In this document: in pieces, positions 25,420 through 33,447 of the stretch
Numbering within the stretch: the stretch's first letter is position 1
Layout of the letters: each line of letters opens with the position of its first letter
From: Streptomyces hawaiiensis
GTDB taxonomy: Bacteria; Actinomycetota; Actinomycetes; Streptomycetales; Streptomycetaceae
Assembly: GCF_004803895.1 (NCBI RefSeq)
Contig: NZ_CP021978.1
Coordinates: 6,944,001 to 7,008,000 of the forward strand
DNA: 64,000 nt
Direction of reading: 5' to 3'
Program-made: the position numbers and the translations under genes
The notes under the pieces: model-generated
Databases searched by the model: none
Seen by the model: the letters and a program-made list of their open reading frames with translations, nothing else
Told to the model about the DNA's origin: nothing

Positions 25420-26043
25420 ATGCCCATGCGCATCCGAGCCGGCGCGCTCACCGCACTCACCGTCGCCGCCCTCACGGCGGGCACGGTCCTCACGGCACCG
25501 GCCGCCGGCGCCGCGCCGAAGGCCGCCGCACCCAAGTTCCTGTCGGCGTCCCAGCTGCCGCCGCACCCGACCTCGGCCTGGACGGCCGGCCCGGTCACCG
25601 AAGGGTTCCCGGAGGGGCTCGGCTTCTGCGTGAGTACGGAGGGCGTGCTCGACTACGACTACCGGCACCGTGAGTTCCGGACCGACCTGGACGCCGGCGC
25701 CGTGCAGCTGACCGTCGTGACCGGCACAGCCGCCCAGGCCAAGGCCCTGGCGAAGCACTACGACGATCTGATCCGCACCTGCGCACACCGCATCGAGGAA
25801 TCCGACCCGGACGTCGAGGCCGAGGGCCGGGACTACGGTTCGCTGCCCGTCGAGGAGGGCGCTCGCGTGCGCGGCCTGCACACCGAGACGTCCTGGGGCG
25901 CCACGGACATCTCGCTGCTGTCCGTCGGACGCGACGGCAGGACCGTCACCGTCGTGTCATGGGGGCAGATGGGCGACTTCGACGACGCTCCTGTGGCGGC
26001 CTTCAAGAAGACGACGGCCACCGCCGTCAACAAGCTGTACTGA
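25420..26043 (+). CDS. secreted protein of unknown function
   Basis: A 207-residue protein with a Sec signal peptide (MPMRIRAGAL onward, hydrophobic to about residue 22, cleavage likely after TAPAAGA). The mature part contains two cysteines (FCVST and RTCAH) likely forming a disulfide, and an alternating strand pattern that loosely recalls the extracellular PknH-type sensor domain; I cannot confirm that family. ATG 25420 follows GGGGGAACACCC. It is divergent from the HTH membrane protein gene across about 230 bp, so the two may share control. A stem-loop terminator follows. Confidence 0.8.
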   Translation: MPMRIRAGALTALTVAALTAGTVLTAPAAGAAPKAAAPKFLSASQLPPHPTSAWTAGPVTEGFPEGLGFCVSTEGVLDYDYRHREFRTDLDAGAVQLTVVTGTAAQAKALAKHYDDLIRTCAHRIEESDPDVEAEGRDYGSLPVEEGARVRGLHTETSWGATDISLLSVGRDGRTVTVVSWGQMGDFDDAPVAAFKKTTATAVNKLY

Positions 26044-26064
26044 CCGCCTCTCCGCCGGAAGACC

Positions 26065-26104
26065 GGGGTCGTCCTCCCGCCACGGGGGTGGGGAGGACGG
26101 CCCC
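26065..26104. terminator. stem-loop after the secreted protein gene
   Basis: A 14-bp inverted repeat (26065-26078 with 26091-26104, one G-T pair) encloses a 12-nt loop, 22 bp after the stop codon. It has no T-tract. Confidence 0.7.
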
Positions 26105-26468
26105 GTACCGGTCTCGGTGTCCGTCAAGACCGTCGTACTTCGGCCAACTTCACCGGAGCACCGCGCAGGGGGCCGGTCGCCCGCTCCTTCGCCGCGTACG
26201 CAGGGATCGGCAGCCGGCCGTCGGCCCATCGTCCGATCTCCGGCGGTCAGGATCCGCCGGAGGACGATGACCGGCTACCCTCTTGTCCCCCTCTCCTCCA
26301 CCGCCGTGCCGCTCAGCGGCCCGCCGCCCGGGCCGTCCGCCCCGTTCCGGTGGCCGAACACCCGGTCGTTGACGATTCGACATGACTGCCGCGTTCCCGA
26401 TGGGGCATGGATCCCCGTGAACATGTTCGAGCAGGAGGGGAACCGACATCGGCGCGCGGGCGGGGGTC
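26105..26468. other. non-coding gap before the RsbW-like gene
   Basis: This 364-bp stretch has no supported gene. It contains a second hairpin with a perfect 9-bp stem (26238-26246 with 26254-26262, 7-nt loop) and a 10-bp palindrome GAACATGTTC at 26419-26428, about 40 bp before the next start, which could be an operator. No clear promoter was found. Confidence 0.5.
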
Positions 26469-26951
26469 ATGGAGAGGCAGGCACGACGAGGCGGACCCAT
26501 AGCGATCGGGGGCATCTCGGCGAAGACGGTGGAGGACAGGACCGACGACGTCACGGAGCGGGATCCGGCGCCGCAGTTGAGGCGCAGACTCGGGCGGGCG
26601 GACCTGCGGGCCGTCCCGGAAGCCCGCCGGGCCCTGCGGGAACTGCTCCGGCAGTGGGGGAAGCACGGACAATCGGACGTGGCGGAACTGCTCACCAGCG
26701 AACTCGTCACCAACGCGATCGTCCACACCGACCACGACGCGGTCCTCACGGCCACCGTCGGACCCCGCGGACTGCGGGTGGAGGTACGGGACTTCGTGGC
26801 CCGCAGGCCCCGGCTGCGCGTACCGGTCGCCGACGACGGTACGAACGGCAGGGGCCTGTTCCTGGTGCAGTCCCTCGCGGACGCCTGGGGGATCCGGCCG
26901 CACGGAGTGGGCAAGGCCATCTGGTTCGAGCTGGAGGCCGAGGCGGCGTGA
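26469..26951 (+). CDS. RsbW-like ATP-binding (HATPase) regulator
   Basis: A 160-residue protein of the GHKL-type serine kinase/anti-sigma family common in Streptomyces. The N box is SELVTNAIVHT, the G1 region VEVRDFVAR and the G2 region GRGLFLVQSLADAWG. Such proteins bind ATP and may phosphorylate STAS antagonists or hold sigma factors. The usual conserved proline/serine after the G1 aspartate is replaced (RDFVARRP). No STAS or sigma gene is adjacent, though a STAS-ANTAR gene lies 17 kb away. ATG 26469 follows a GGGGG run; the first 35 residues are poorly conserved in this family, so the true start could be later. Confidence 0.88.
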   Translation: MERQARRGGPIAIGGISAKTVEDRTDDVTERDPAPQLRRRLGRADLRAVPEARRALRELLRQWGKHGQSDVAELLTSELVTNAIVHTDHDAVLTATVGPRGLRVEVRDFVARRPRLRVPVADDGTNGRGLFLVQSLADAWGIRPHGVGKAIWFELEAEAA

Positions 26952-26956
26952 ACGCC

Positions 26957-26988
26957 GAAGGGGCGCGGCCCGCAGGCCACGCCCCTTC
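26957..26988. terminator. bidirectional stem-loop terminator
   Basis: A 14-bp stem with one mismatch (GAAGGGGCG.. with ..CGCCCCTTC) and a CGCA loop lies between the RsbW-like gene and the convergent DUF2637 gene. Confidence 0.75.
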
Positions 26989-27008
26989 ACCGCGTCGACG
27001 CGGTGCGG

Positions 27009-28049
27009 CTAACCGAACTGCTGCTCGAGGTCCTTGAGCTTGCGCTCCAGGGAGTCCAGACGCGGCAGCGCCATGGTGTCGTCCTCGGCGGTGAGGTCGA
27101 CGGTCACGGGGTCAGTTCCTTTGCGTACCGGCTGAAGGGAGGGACGCGAGCGCACGGGCAGGGGCTCCGGCGCGGATATGGCAGGCTCCGCGGAGACCTG
27201 CGAGGAGCCGCGCTCCACCTGCACCTCGAGCTGGCGTCCGGCACCACGGCCGAAGTGGCCGCGGTGACCGCGGCTGATCGCCTTCAGCTGGGCCCGCTCC
27301 ACGCGCTGCTGGTCGCGCCGCCGCTGCCGGGTCTCTTCCTTCTTGCGCTTGTCGTCGCGCACCTCGTCGACGGCCTCGTCCAGGCTGCGCACACCCTCGA
27401 GGAGCATCAGCGACCAGGCACGGTACGTCTCGCGGGGGGCCCGCAGCCAGCGCACCATACGGATCTGCGGCAGCGGGCGGGGCACCAGGCCCTGCTCCCG
27501 CAGGGCGGCCCGGCGGGTCTGCTTCAGCGCGCGGTCGAAGAGCACCGCCGCCGACAGGGACATACCCGCGAAGAAGTGGGGGGCACCCGCGTGGCCGGCG
27601 CCCCGGGGCGCGTGCACCCAGTTGAACCAGGCCGCGGCGAAGGCGAACGTCCAGACCAGTATCCGGGAGCCGAGAGCGGCGTCACCGTGGCTGGCCTCGC
27701 GCACCGCGAGGACGGAGCAGAACATCGCGGCGCCGTCCAGGCCGAACGGGACGAGGTACTGCCAGCCGCCGGACAGTCCGAGGTTCTGCTCGCCGAAGCC
27801 GACCAGGCCGTGGAAGGAGAGCAGGGCGGCGACGGCCGCACAGCAGAAGAGCAGGAGGTAAGAGAGGGTGCCGTAGAGGGCTTCCTTGCGTCTGCGGCGT
27901 TCCTCGCTGCGCTCCCAGGAGTCGTCCGCGCTCGTGTCCTTGACCGAGGAGCGCTTGCCGCGTGCGAGCACCGCCACCGCCGCCAGCATGCCCAGGAGAA
28001 GCACGGCGCCCGGAAGCAGCCAGTTCAGCGATATGTCGGTCAGTCTCAT
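27009..28049 (-). CDS. DUF2637 domain membrane protein
   Basis: A 346-residue protein with about four membrane helices in the first 170 residues (LLPGAVLLLGMLAAVAVL; TLSYLLLFCCAAVAALLSF; LVPFGLDGAAMFCSVLAV; ILVWTFAFAAAWFNWV) and a long, highly charged cytoplasmic tail (RKKEETRQRRRDQQRVERAQ). This is the DUF2637 pattern found in Streptomyces chromosomes and in integrative elements, often next to transfer or replication genes; its function is unknown. ATG 28049 (MRLTDISLNW) follows AAGGGA by 8 nt; other in-frame starts up to 28154 lack RBSs. No mobile-element genes are nearby. Confidence 0.87.
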   Translation of the reverse strand: MRLTDISLNWLLPGAVLLLGMLAAVAVLARGKRSSVKDTSADDSWERSEERRRRKEALYGTLSYLLLFCCAAVAALLSFHGLVGFGEQNLGLSGGWQYLVPFGLDGAAMFCSVLAVREASHGDAALGSRILVWTFAFAAAWFNWVHAPRGAGHAGAPHFFAGMSLSAAVLFDRALKQTRRAALREQGLVPRPLPQIRMVRWLRAPRETYRAWSLMLLEGVRSLDEAVDEVRDDKRKKEETRQRRRDQQRVERAQLKAISRGHRGHFGRGAGRQLEVQVERGSSQVSAEPAISAPEPLPVRSRPSLQPVRKGTDPVTVDLTAEDDTMALPRLDSLERKLKDLEQQFG

Positions 28050-28353
28050 CTGGGTGGTCCCTTGCATTGGGATAGGGCGTAACGCCCGCCATATTGGCCC
28101 AATCCCATCGGCCCTCAGGGGGTTTCGGGGCAAGAGGCCGCCAAGGAAGTGCAAGGGAATGCCCAGGGCGGCGTTCTGCTCGAACTGCCGCTTGAGGGGC
28201 GGGAGTTGAGTTCGAACAAGACTACCCGTACGAGTGGTTCTCCGGAAAGTTCCCGTGACGCGTGGGGAAGTTGTGAATCGCCGGTGGGCGTGTGGGTGTC
28301 CGGTTCCGCGATGATCTTACGGGACGGCGGGAGCGATCGACCCCGGCCGCACG
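28050..28353 (-). promoter_or_regulatory. upstream region of the DUF2637 gene with paired palindromes
   Basis: This 304-bp gap has no gene. Close to the DUF2637 start it holds two neighbouring palindromes: GGGCGT-A-ACGCCC (28075-28087) and ATTGG-C-CCAAT (28093-28103), flanked by TGGGAT (28068-28073) and ATCCCA (28102-28107). The rest is AT-richer than the surroundings (28180-28330) and likely contains the promoter, but I cannot pick a convincing -35/-10 pair. Confidence 0.45.
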
Positions 28354-29205
28354 TCAACCGGCCGTGGCCAGCAGCTTGGTGACGCGGTCCGTGTCGCAGG
28401 TGCGCGGGCAGGTGGCGCAGGTGTCCTCCGGGCGCAGCGTGTAGAACATGCAGCAGCTCGCGCGGTCGCGGGTGAGCAGTGGCTCGCCGCCGGGCCCGGT
28501 CAGCTCGCGGAACGCCGCCGTGCCGACGTACGGCTTGGTCGCGCCCGGCAGAAGCAGCTCCAGCTCGCGCATCGCGCGCCGCTCCTCGATCTCGCCGAGC
28601 AGCTGGGCGATGTACCAGAGGCCTTCGACGATCTCGTCGGTCGCCATACCCCACAGGGCGCGTCCGCGGCGCCGCATCCGGGGGCCGAAACCGGCCAGGA
28701 CCGGCTCCAGGTGCTCGGCGACCGCCGACCGCACCTCCGCCCGCAGCGCCTCCTCGTCGGGGACGACCCGGGCACCGGGCAGCTCGGCCGCCTCGTCGCC
28801 GGGCAGGCAGGCGAAGCCGGCGGGGCGGACGGCCAGGTGCCCGAGGGCGTGACCGGGAGCGGTGCGGTCGTAGGAGACGTGCGTCACGGGGTAGCGGGGG
28901 ACCCGGCGGTGCAGGAACCACGGCACGGTGATCAGGAGGCAGGCGGGCCAGGCGTAGCGGTGCAGGCCGAAGCTGGCGACGACGTCGGGGCGGGCCTGCC
29001 GGTCGTAGTCCCGCTGGATCTGCTCCACGTCCCAGGCCAGGAAGCGGTCGAGGGCGGGGCCGGCGGCCGCGAGGTCGGCCGCCGCGGTCCAGCCGCCGCC
29101 GATCGGCGTCTCGTCCTCGGCGTTCAGTTCGGTGACGGCGAGCCCCGGGAGGACCTCGGCCAGGCGGGTGTAGGCGCCGGAGACGGCCGATTGGGGCGCG
29201 GGCAT
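28354..29205 (-). CDS. FhuF-like siderophore-iron reductase, (2Fe-2S)-binding
   Basis: A 283-residue protein of the FhuF family, which reduces ferric siderophores in the cytoplasm to release iron. The diagnostic C-terminal cluster motif is present: two adjacent cysteines, ten residues, then CxxC (SCCMFYTLRPEDTCATC), binding a 2Fe-2S centre. The rest is a poorly conserved helical domain. A perfect 7-3-7 iron-box palindrome lies about 40-55 bp upstream, predicting repression by a DmdR/IdeR-type regulator when iron is plentiful. It stands alone, divergent from a GntR gene. Confidence 0.9.
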   Translation of the reverse strand: MPAPQSAVSGAYTRLAEVLPGLAVTELNAEDETPIGGGWTAAADLAAAGPALDRFLAWDVEQIQRDYDRQARPDVVASFGLHRYAWPACLLITVPWFLHRRVPRYPVTHVSYDRTAPGHALGHLAVRPAGFACLPGDEAAELPGARVVPDEEALRAEVRSAVAEHLEPVLAGFGPRMRRRGRALWGMATDEIVEGLWYIAQLLGEIEERRAMRELELLLPGATKPYVGTAAFRELTGPGGEPLLTRDRASCCMFYTLRPEDTCATCPRTCDTDRVTKLLATAG

Positions 29206-29243
29206 GTGATCACCGATCCGTCGGGGGTGAAACGGGGCTCTTG

Positions 29244-29260
29244 AAGGTAAGCCTTACCTT
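29244..29260. promoter_or_regulatory. iron box (DmdR/IdeR-type operator)
   Basis: AAGGTAA-GCC-TTACCTT is a perfect 7-3-7 inverted repeat matching the actinobacterial iron-box consensus. It overlaps the likely promoter of the FhuF-like gene on the minus strand and may also affect the divergent GntR gene. Confidence 0.75.
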
Positions 29261-29383
29261 ACCCAAGATCCGCGGAAATTGAACTGAGATTTGAACTGGG
29301 GGCCGGGGCGCTTATGGTGCTTGACGGACGAGTAACAACCCGCCGTAATGACCCCAAGTACCGATACGTCCGGAGGAGGACCC

Positions 29384-30130
29384 GTGAAGCAGGGAGCGCA
29401 GGGCTCCGCGGAAACGGGAACACCCTGGGCGGCGGTGCGGGGGGAGCACACGCACAGTGAGCCGCCCGGGCCGGCCGTTCCGCGGGCTCGGCCGGTTGTC
29501 CAGCGGGCCTCCGTGCGGGGGCAGATCCTGGACGCGCTGCGTGCCGCGCTGGTGGCGGGGGATCTGCGGCCGGGTGAGGTGTACTCGGCGCCGGTGCTGG
29601 GCGAGCGGTTCGGGGTCTCGGCGACGCCGGTGCGGGAGGCCATGCAGCAACTGGCCCTCGAAGGGGCCGTCGAGGTCGTGCCGAACCGCGGGTTCCGGGT
29701 GGTCGAACGGGGTGTGCGGGAACTGGCGGAACTGGCCGAGGTGCGGGCGCTGATCGAGGTGCCGGTGATGCTGCGGCTGGCCCGTACCGTCCCCGCCGAA
29801 CGCTGGGCCGCGCTGCGCCCTCTCGCCGAGGCGACGGTGCGCGCGGCGTCCTCGGGCTGCCGCGCGACCTACGCGGAGTCCGACCGGGGGTTCCACCGGG
29901 CCGTGCTGTCCCTCTCGGGCAACGTGCAGCTGGTCCAGATCGCGGAGGACCTGCACCGCAGGGCGCAGTGGCCGCTGGTCGGGGGTGGGCCGGGGGCCCG
30001 GGGGCGGGCCGATCTGGTGGCGGACGCGCACGAGCACACGGCGTTGCTGGACGCGCTGATCGCACGGGACCTGGACGTGGTCCGGGCACTGGTGGGCGAG
30101 CATTTCGCGGGGGCGGCTGCTGCTGGCTGA
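29384..30130 (+). CDS. GntR family transcriptional regulator (FadR/FCD type)
   Basis: A 248-residue regulator. An N-terminal winged helix (SVRGQILDALRAALVAGDLRPGE ... LGERFGVSATPVREAMQQL, about residues 40-105) is followed by an all-helical FCD effector domain with histidines in HRAVL, HRRAQWPL and HEHTALLDAL that usually bind a metal. Such proteins sense carboxylates or similar metabolites. GTG 29384 has an excellent GGAGGAGGA just upstream; ATG 29348 lacks an RBS. It is divergent from the iron-box controlled reductase. The target genes are not evident. Confidence 0.9.
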   Translation: MKQGAQGSAETGTPWAAVRGEHTHSEPPGPAVPRARPVVQRASVRGQILDALRAALVAGDLRPGEVYSAPVLGERFGVSATPVREAMQQLALEGAVEVVPNRGFRVVERGVRELAELAEVRALIEVPVMLRLARTVPAERWAALRPLAEATVRAASSGCRATYAESDRGFHRAVLSLSGNVQLVQIAEDLHRRAQWPLVGGGPGARGRADLVADAHEHTALLDALIARDLDVVRALVGEHFAGAAAAG

Positions 30131-30472
30131 GCGCTCAGCGTGACGGCGGGTGTCCGTCCTCGGGATGGCGCCGTGCTTCGCCTGATCGCCGGGTGGTGGG
30201 TCGGGGCCGTGTCGGGGGGTGTCCGTCCTCGGAACGGCGCGATGGGGTCTCACGCCGACTGACTGTCCGTTGACGCGCCAACCAGCTGCGGGCGGACACC
30301 CCCCGACACGTCCCCTTGCGTACGGCGGCGGGTGCGGGTGCGTCGTGGCTTCCGCCCTAGCTGCGGGCAATCGTGCCGCTAAGGGCGGCACGGGTGGGCG
30401 CAGCGGCACCCCGCTCCGCCGGGTTGCGGGCCCACCCGGCCTCAGCGACAACGCCGGGTAGCCGGCACCGCC
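30131..30472. repeat. repeat-rich gap with long inverted repeat and structured element
   Basis: No gene is supported here. An 18-bp perfect inverted repeat pairs 30208-30225 (CGTGTCGGGGGGTGTCCG) with 30293-30310 across 67 bp. A related GGGTGTCCGTCCTCGG copy lies directly repeated at about 30149 and 30217. Further on, GCTGCG (30360-30365) pairs with CGCAGC (30399-30404) around an inner GTGCCGC-TAAGG-GCGGCAC hairpin (30373-30391). This composite looks like one of the intergenic palindromic elements scattered in Streptomyces and may also terminate the flanking convergent transcripts. Confidence 0.6.
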
Positions 30473-31246
30473 TCAAGCCGTCGCAGCCGGCGGAGCCAAC
30501 TGGCGGGCCAGCCACGTCGGTACGCCCCCGAGCAGCCGGAACAACCGCCGGGCCTCCTCCCGCAGCCGGGACGCCTCCGGCTCCGTCTCGGTGTCGGCGA
30601 GGGCCACCAGCGCCGGGGCCGTGCCGATGAGGTAGCCCAGCTCCTCCCGGATCCGCAGCGACTCCGTGAAACCGTGCCGCGCCTCAGCCAACTCCCCGTC
30701 CCGCAGGGCGAGTCCCGCCAGATGACGCCACGTGAAGGACAGCAGCAGCGGATCGGAGTGCGCCGTCGCGCCCGCGTGGGCCCGGCGGTACGCGGCCCGC
30801 GCGGCCTGCGGGGCACTCGTCAGGTTCTCCGCCAGAAGCCCGCGACGGAAGTCGAGCAGAGCTCGCGCCGGAGCCCCCGGAGGGATCAGCGCCGCCGCCC
30901 GCCCGAGCGCGGCCCGCGCCTCGTCGGCCCGGTCCCGCACCGCGAGCAGGGTCGCCGCGTAGGCCAAGTACCCGCGTTCACAAGCTGCCGCCCCGCGTTC
31001 GTCGTCGCTGTGGGCCATCGCCTCGGCCGTGCGCAGCGCGTCCTCGGCCTCCTCCCAGCCCTGCTCGGTGTACAGACACCGTTCCACCAGCAACGAAGCG
31101 CGCTGGAGCGCCGCCGCCGGTGTGGCCGGCAGCAGCAGGGCGGCCGCGTCGGCCCAGCACCCGCGGGAGCGCAGCCGCCATACCGCGGTCTGGAGGGGAT
31201 CGTCACCGGCGGTCGTTCCGTTACCAGACATGGCGGTATGCGCCAC
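30473..31246 (-). CDS. TPR-like helical repeat protein, unknown function
   Basis: A 257-residue soluble protein made almost wholly of amphipathic helices with Ala/Leu/Arg-rich TPR-like pairs (for example WEEAEDALRTAEAMAH, DEARAALGRAAALIP and AEARHGFTESLRIREELGY). No enzyme motif or signal peptide is seen. It may be a protein-interaction scaffold. GTG 31246 is preceded by GGGAGG at 6 nt; ATG 31231 lies five codons inside. It is downstream of the pucR gene on the same strand, but a strong stem-loop separates them. Confidence 0.8.
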   Translation of the reverse strand: MAHTAMSGNGTTAGDDPLQTAVWRLRSRGCWADAAALLLPATPAAALQRASLLVERCLYTEQGWEEAEDALRTAEAMAHSDDERGAAACERGYLAYAATLLAVRDRADEARAALGRAAALIPPGAPARALLDFRRGLLAENLTSAPQAARAAYRRAHAGATAHSDPLLLSFTWRHLAGLALRDGELAEARHGFTESLRIREELGYLIGTAPALVALADTETEPEASRLREEARRLFRLLGGVPTWLARQLAPPAATA

Positions 31247-31359
31247 GTTGCCCTCCCCGAGCACGCCATCGAGCTGTTGAGTGGTGGCGGCATCTCAGCA
31301 CGAATCGGCGGGCCGGGCCAAGAGGGTGGGTGAAGGATTTCACAAAGTCGTGGGACTCG

Positions 31360-31391
31360 GGGGTGTCCCGGGTTTGCCGCCGGGACACCCC
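31360..31391. terminator. stem-loop terminator after pucR
   Basis: A perfect 12-bp inverted repeat (GGGGTGTCCCGG/CCGGGACACCCC) with an 8-nt loop lies just beyond the pucR stop and upstream of the TPR-like gene on the minus strand. Confidence 0.75.
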
Positions 31392-31396
31392 GCGTA

Positions 31397-33070
31397 TCAG
31401 CTCATGCGCAGTGCCAGGAAGAAATCCAGCTTGTCCTCGAGCCGTGAGAGATCACGACTCGTCAACTGCTCGATCCGGCCGACCCGGTAGCGCAGCGTGT
31501 TGACGTGCAGGTGCAGACGGGCGGCGCAGCGGGTCCAGGAGCCGTCGCAGGCGAGGAACGCCTCCAGGGTGGGGATCAGCTCGGCGCGGTGGCGGCGGTC
31601 GTAGTCGCGCAGGGGGTCCAGGAGGCGGGCCGTGAAGGCCCGGCGGACGTCGTCCGGGACGAAGGGCAGCAGCAGGACGTGTGACGCCAGCTCCTGGTGG
31701 CCCGCCGCGCAGACCCGGCCCGGGCGGGCCGCGGCGACGCGACGGGCGTGGCGGGCCTCCTCCAGCGCGCCGCGCAGGCCCTCCGCCGAGTGGACGGCCG
31801 CGCTGACGCCGAGGGTGAGCCGGCCGTCGTCGTCGAGGCCCGCCGTGAGGGGGTCCCGTACCGATTCCAGGAGCGCGTCCGCGAGGACGCCCGCCTCCGA
31901 ACCGTCGTGCTCCGTCGAGACGGCCGGGAGGGGAACCAGCGCGATGGCCTCGTCGCCCGTGTGGGCGACGGCGATGCGGTCGGAGTGCTCCGGCCCGGCG
32001 GCCGATGGGTCGACGAGGACCTCCTCCAGCAGGGCCTGCGCCACCGGGCCGCCCTCGATCTCCTCACCCTCCCAGTCGACGCGGGCCACGACCACCTGCC
32101 AGTGCGGCGCGGCGCCCAGGCCGGGCAGCAGCACCGGCGCGGCCACGCGCAGTCGGGCGGCGATCTCGGCGGGCGCGGCGCCCGTCTGGACCAGTTCCAG
32201 GACCTCCTGGGCCAGGCGGCGGCGGACCGAACGGGCCGCGTCGCGGCGGTCCCGTTCGACCGCGATCAGCTGGGTGACGCCGTAGAGCAGGTCCAGGCGC
32301 TCCTCGGGCCAGTCCCCGGCGTCCGCCTCCACGGCCAGCAGCCAGTCCGACAGGACGGTCTCGCGGACGTCCCGGGCCGGTTGCGGGGAGCGGCCGGTGG
32401 AGCGGACCGGGAACAGGGAGTACGTCGTGGCGCCCAGGAGGACGCGGTGGGGGCCGCGGCGGCCCGTGCGGGTGGCGGCCAGGTGCTCGCCGGCGAGCCG
32501 GGCGCACACCTCGGCCGGCAGGGCGGGGCCCGCCGCCTTGGAGCCGGCGATCAGGCGGCCGGTGGGGGAGAGGACCCAGGCCCTCAGGTCCAGGTCCGTG
32601 CCGAGCAGGTCCAGGACCACGTCGGGGCCGCCGCCAGCCGGGCCCGAGGTCATCATCCGGCGGTGGCGGTCGACGACCGCCGCGAGGTCGCCGGCGCGCT
32701 CGCCGGACACCTGCCGTACGACGTGTTCGGTGATGGTCGCGAACGCCACCGACTCGTGCACCGCGAAGAGCGGGAGGCGGTGGCGGGCGCAGGCCACGAC
32801 CAGGTCTTCGGGGACGTCCCCGAGTTCGGCCTCGCCCGCGGCGAGGGCCGTCACGCCCGCCTGCACCAGGATCCGGACGAACGGCTCCGAGTCGTCGGCG
32901 TCCCGGCGCCAGGCCAGGCCGGTGAGCACCAGTTCGCCGCCCGCGAGGTAGCGGCTGGGGTCGCGGAGGTCGGTGGTCATCACACCCCGCACGGTGCGGT
33001 CCAGCTCATCCTCGCCGCCGAGCAGCTTGAGGCCCAGCGCGTCGGTGTCCAGCAGTGCGCGCAGCCGCAT
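31397..33070 (-). CDS. PucR family regulator of purine catabolism
   Basis: A 557-residue regulator with the PucR layout: N-terminal purine catabolism sensor-like domain (about 8-125, VRGVMTTDLRDPSRYLAGGELVLTGLAW), a GGDEF-like middle region (about 300-430) and a C-terminal PucR-type HTH (about 490-550, LEAFLACDGSWTRCAARLHLHVNTLRYRVGRIEQL). In Bacillus, PucR controls purine degradation genes. Here it is divergent from the xanthine dehydrogenase cluster across 377 bp, which strongly suggests it controls that cluster. The RBS before ATG 33070 is weak. Confidence 0.92.
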   Translation of the reverse strand: MRLRALLDTDALGLKLLGGEDELDRTVRGVMTTDLRDPSRYLAGGELVLTGLAWRRDADDSEPFVRILVQAGVTALAAGEAELGDVPEDLVVACARHRLPLFAVHESVAFATITEHVVRQVSGERAGDLAAVVDRHRRMMTSGPAGGGPDVVLDLLGTDLDLRAWVLSPTGRLIAGSKAAGPALPAEVCARLAGEHLAATRTGRRGPHRVLLGATTYSLFPVRSTGRSPQPARDVRETVLSDWLLAVEADAGDWPEERLDLLYGVTQLIAVERDRRDAARSVRRRLAQEVLELVQTGAAPAEIAARLRVAAPVLLPGLGAAPHWQVVVARVDWEGEEIEGGPVAQALLEEVLVDPSAAGPEHSDRIAVAHTGDEAIALVPLPAVSTEHDGSEAGVLADALLESVRDPLTAGLDDDGRLTLGVSAAVHSAEGLRGALEEARHARRVAAARPGRVCAAGHQELASHVLLLPFVPDDVRRAFTARLLDPLRDYDRRHRAELIPTLEAFLACDGSWTRCAARLHLHVNTLRYRVGRIEQLTSRDLSRLEDKLDFFLALRMS

Positions 33071-33447
33071 TCTCGTCGCCGCCGTTCTTTGTCTCGAAAT
33101 CTATGGTGGATCTTGGAGGGGTACGCGGGGAACGCTGTTCGGCGGGCTGGTGGGCGATGCCCGCCGGCCTTCGGACCGCGTCCCGGCTGTGTCCCAGGTC
33201 ACGCGGCTGGGTCGCGCGTTTCCACAGGAGAACGAGGAGGTTTCCGATGACCTCTGTTCATACGAATCTACAAGATGCCTGTCCTGGCCAGCCAACTCCT
33301 TCATGGTTTCCGTGACTGACTCGCTCGGCGCAGCGCGCTGTGTACTGAGGCCACTACGCGTTAACAGCACATGAACGAGCCGGGACCGCCGCACACGGAT
33401 TGGCTCAATCTGAACGCCCCACGAGATGACGAAGAAGAGAGCCGGTC
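33071..33447. promoter_or_regulatory. divergent control region of pucR and the xdh cluster
   Basis: No gene is supported in this 377-bp gap. It is AT-richer than its flanks and must hold both promoters. On the plus strand TGACTC (about 33318) and TGTACT lie 18 bp apart and could be a weak promoter. Near the xdh start the stretch 33395-33415 is AT-rich. I could not identify a repeated operator with confidence. Confidence 0.4.

Noticed and set aside
27009..28049. DUF2637 gene as sign of an integrated conjugative element
   Set aside because: No integrase, replication, transfer or tRNA attachment site is seen within the window; the neighbours are ordinary chromosomal genes.
33055..33374. Short plus-strand ORFs in the pucR-xdh gap
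   Set aside because: No RBS or family match, and the region must contain both divergent promoters.
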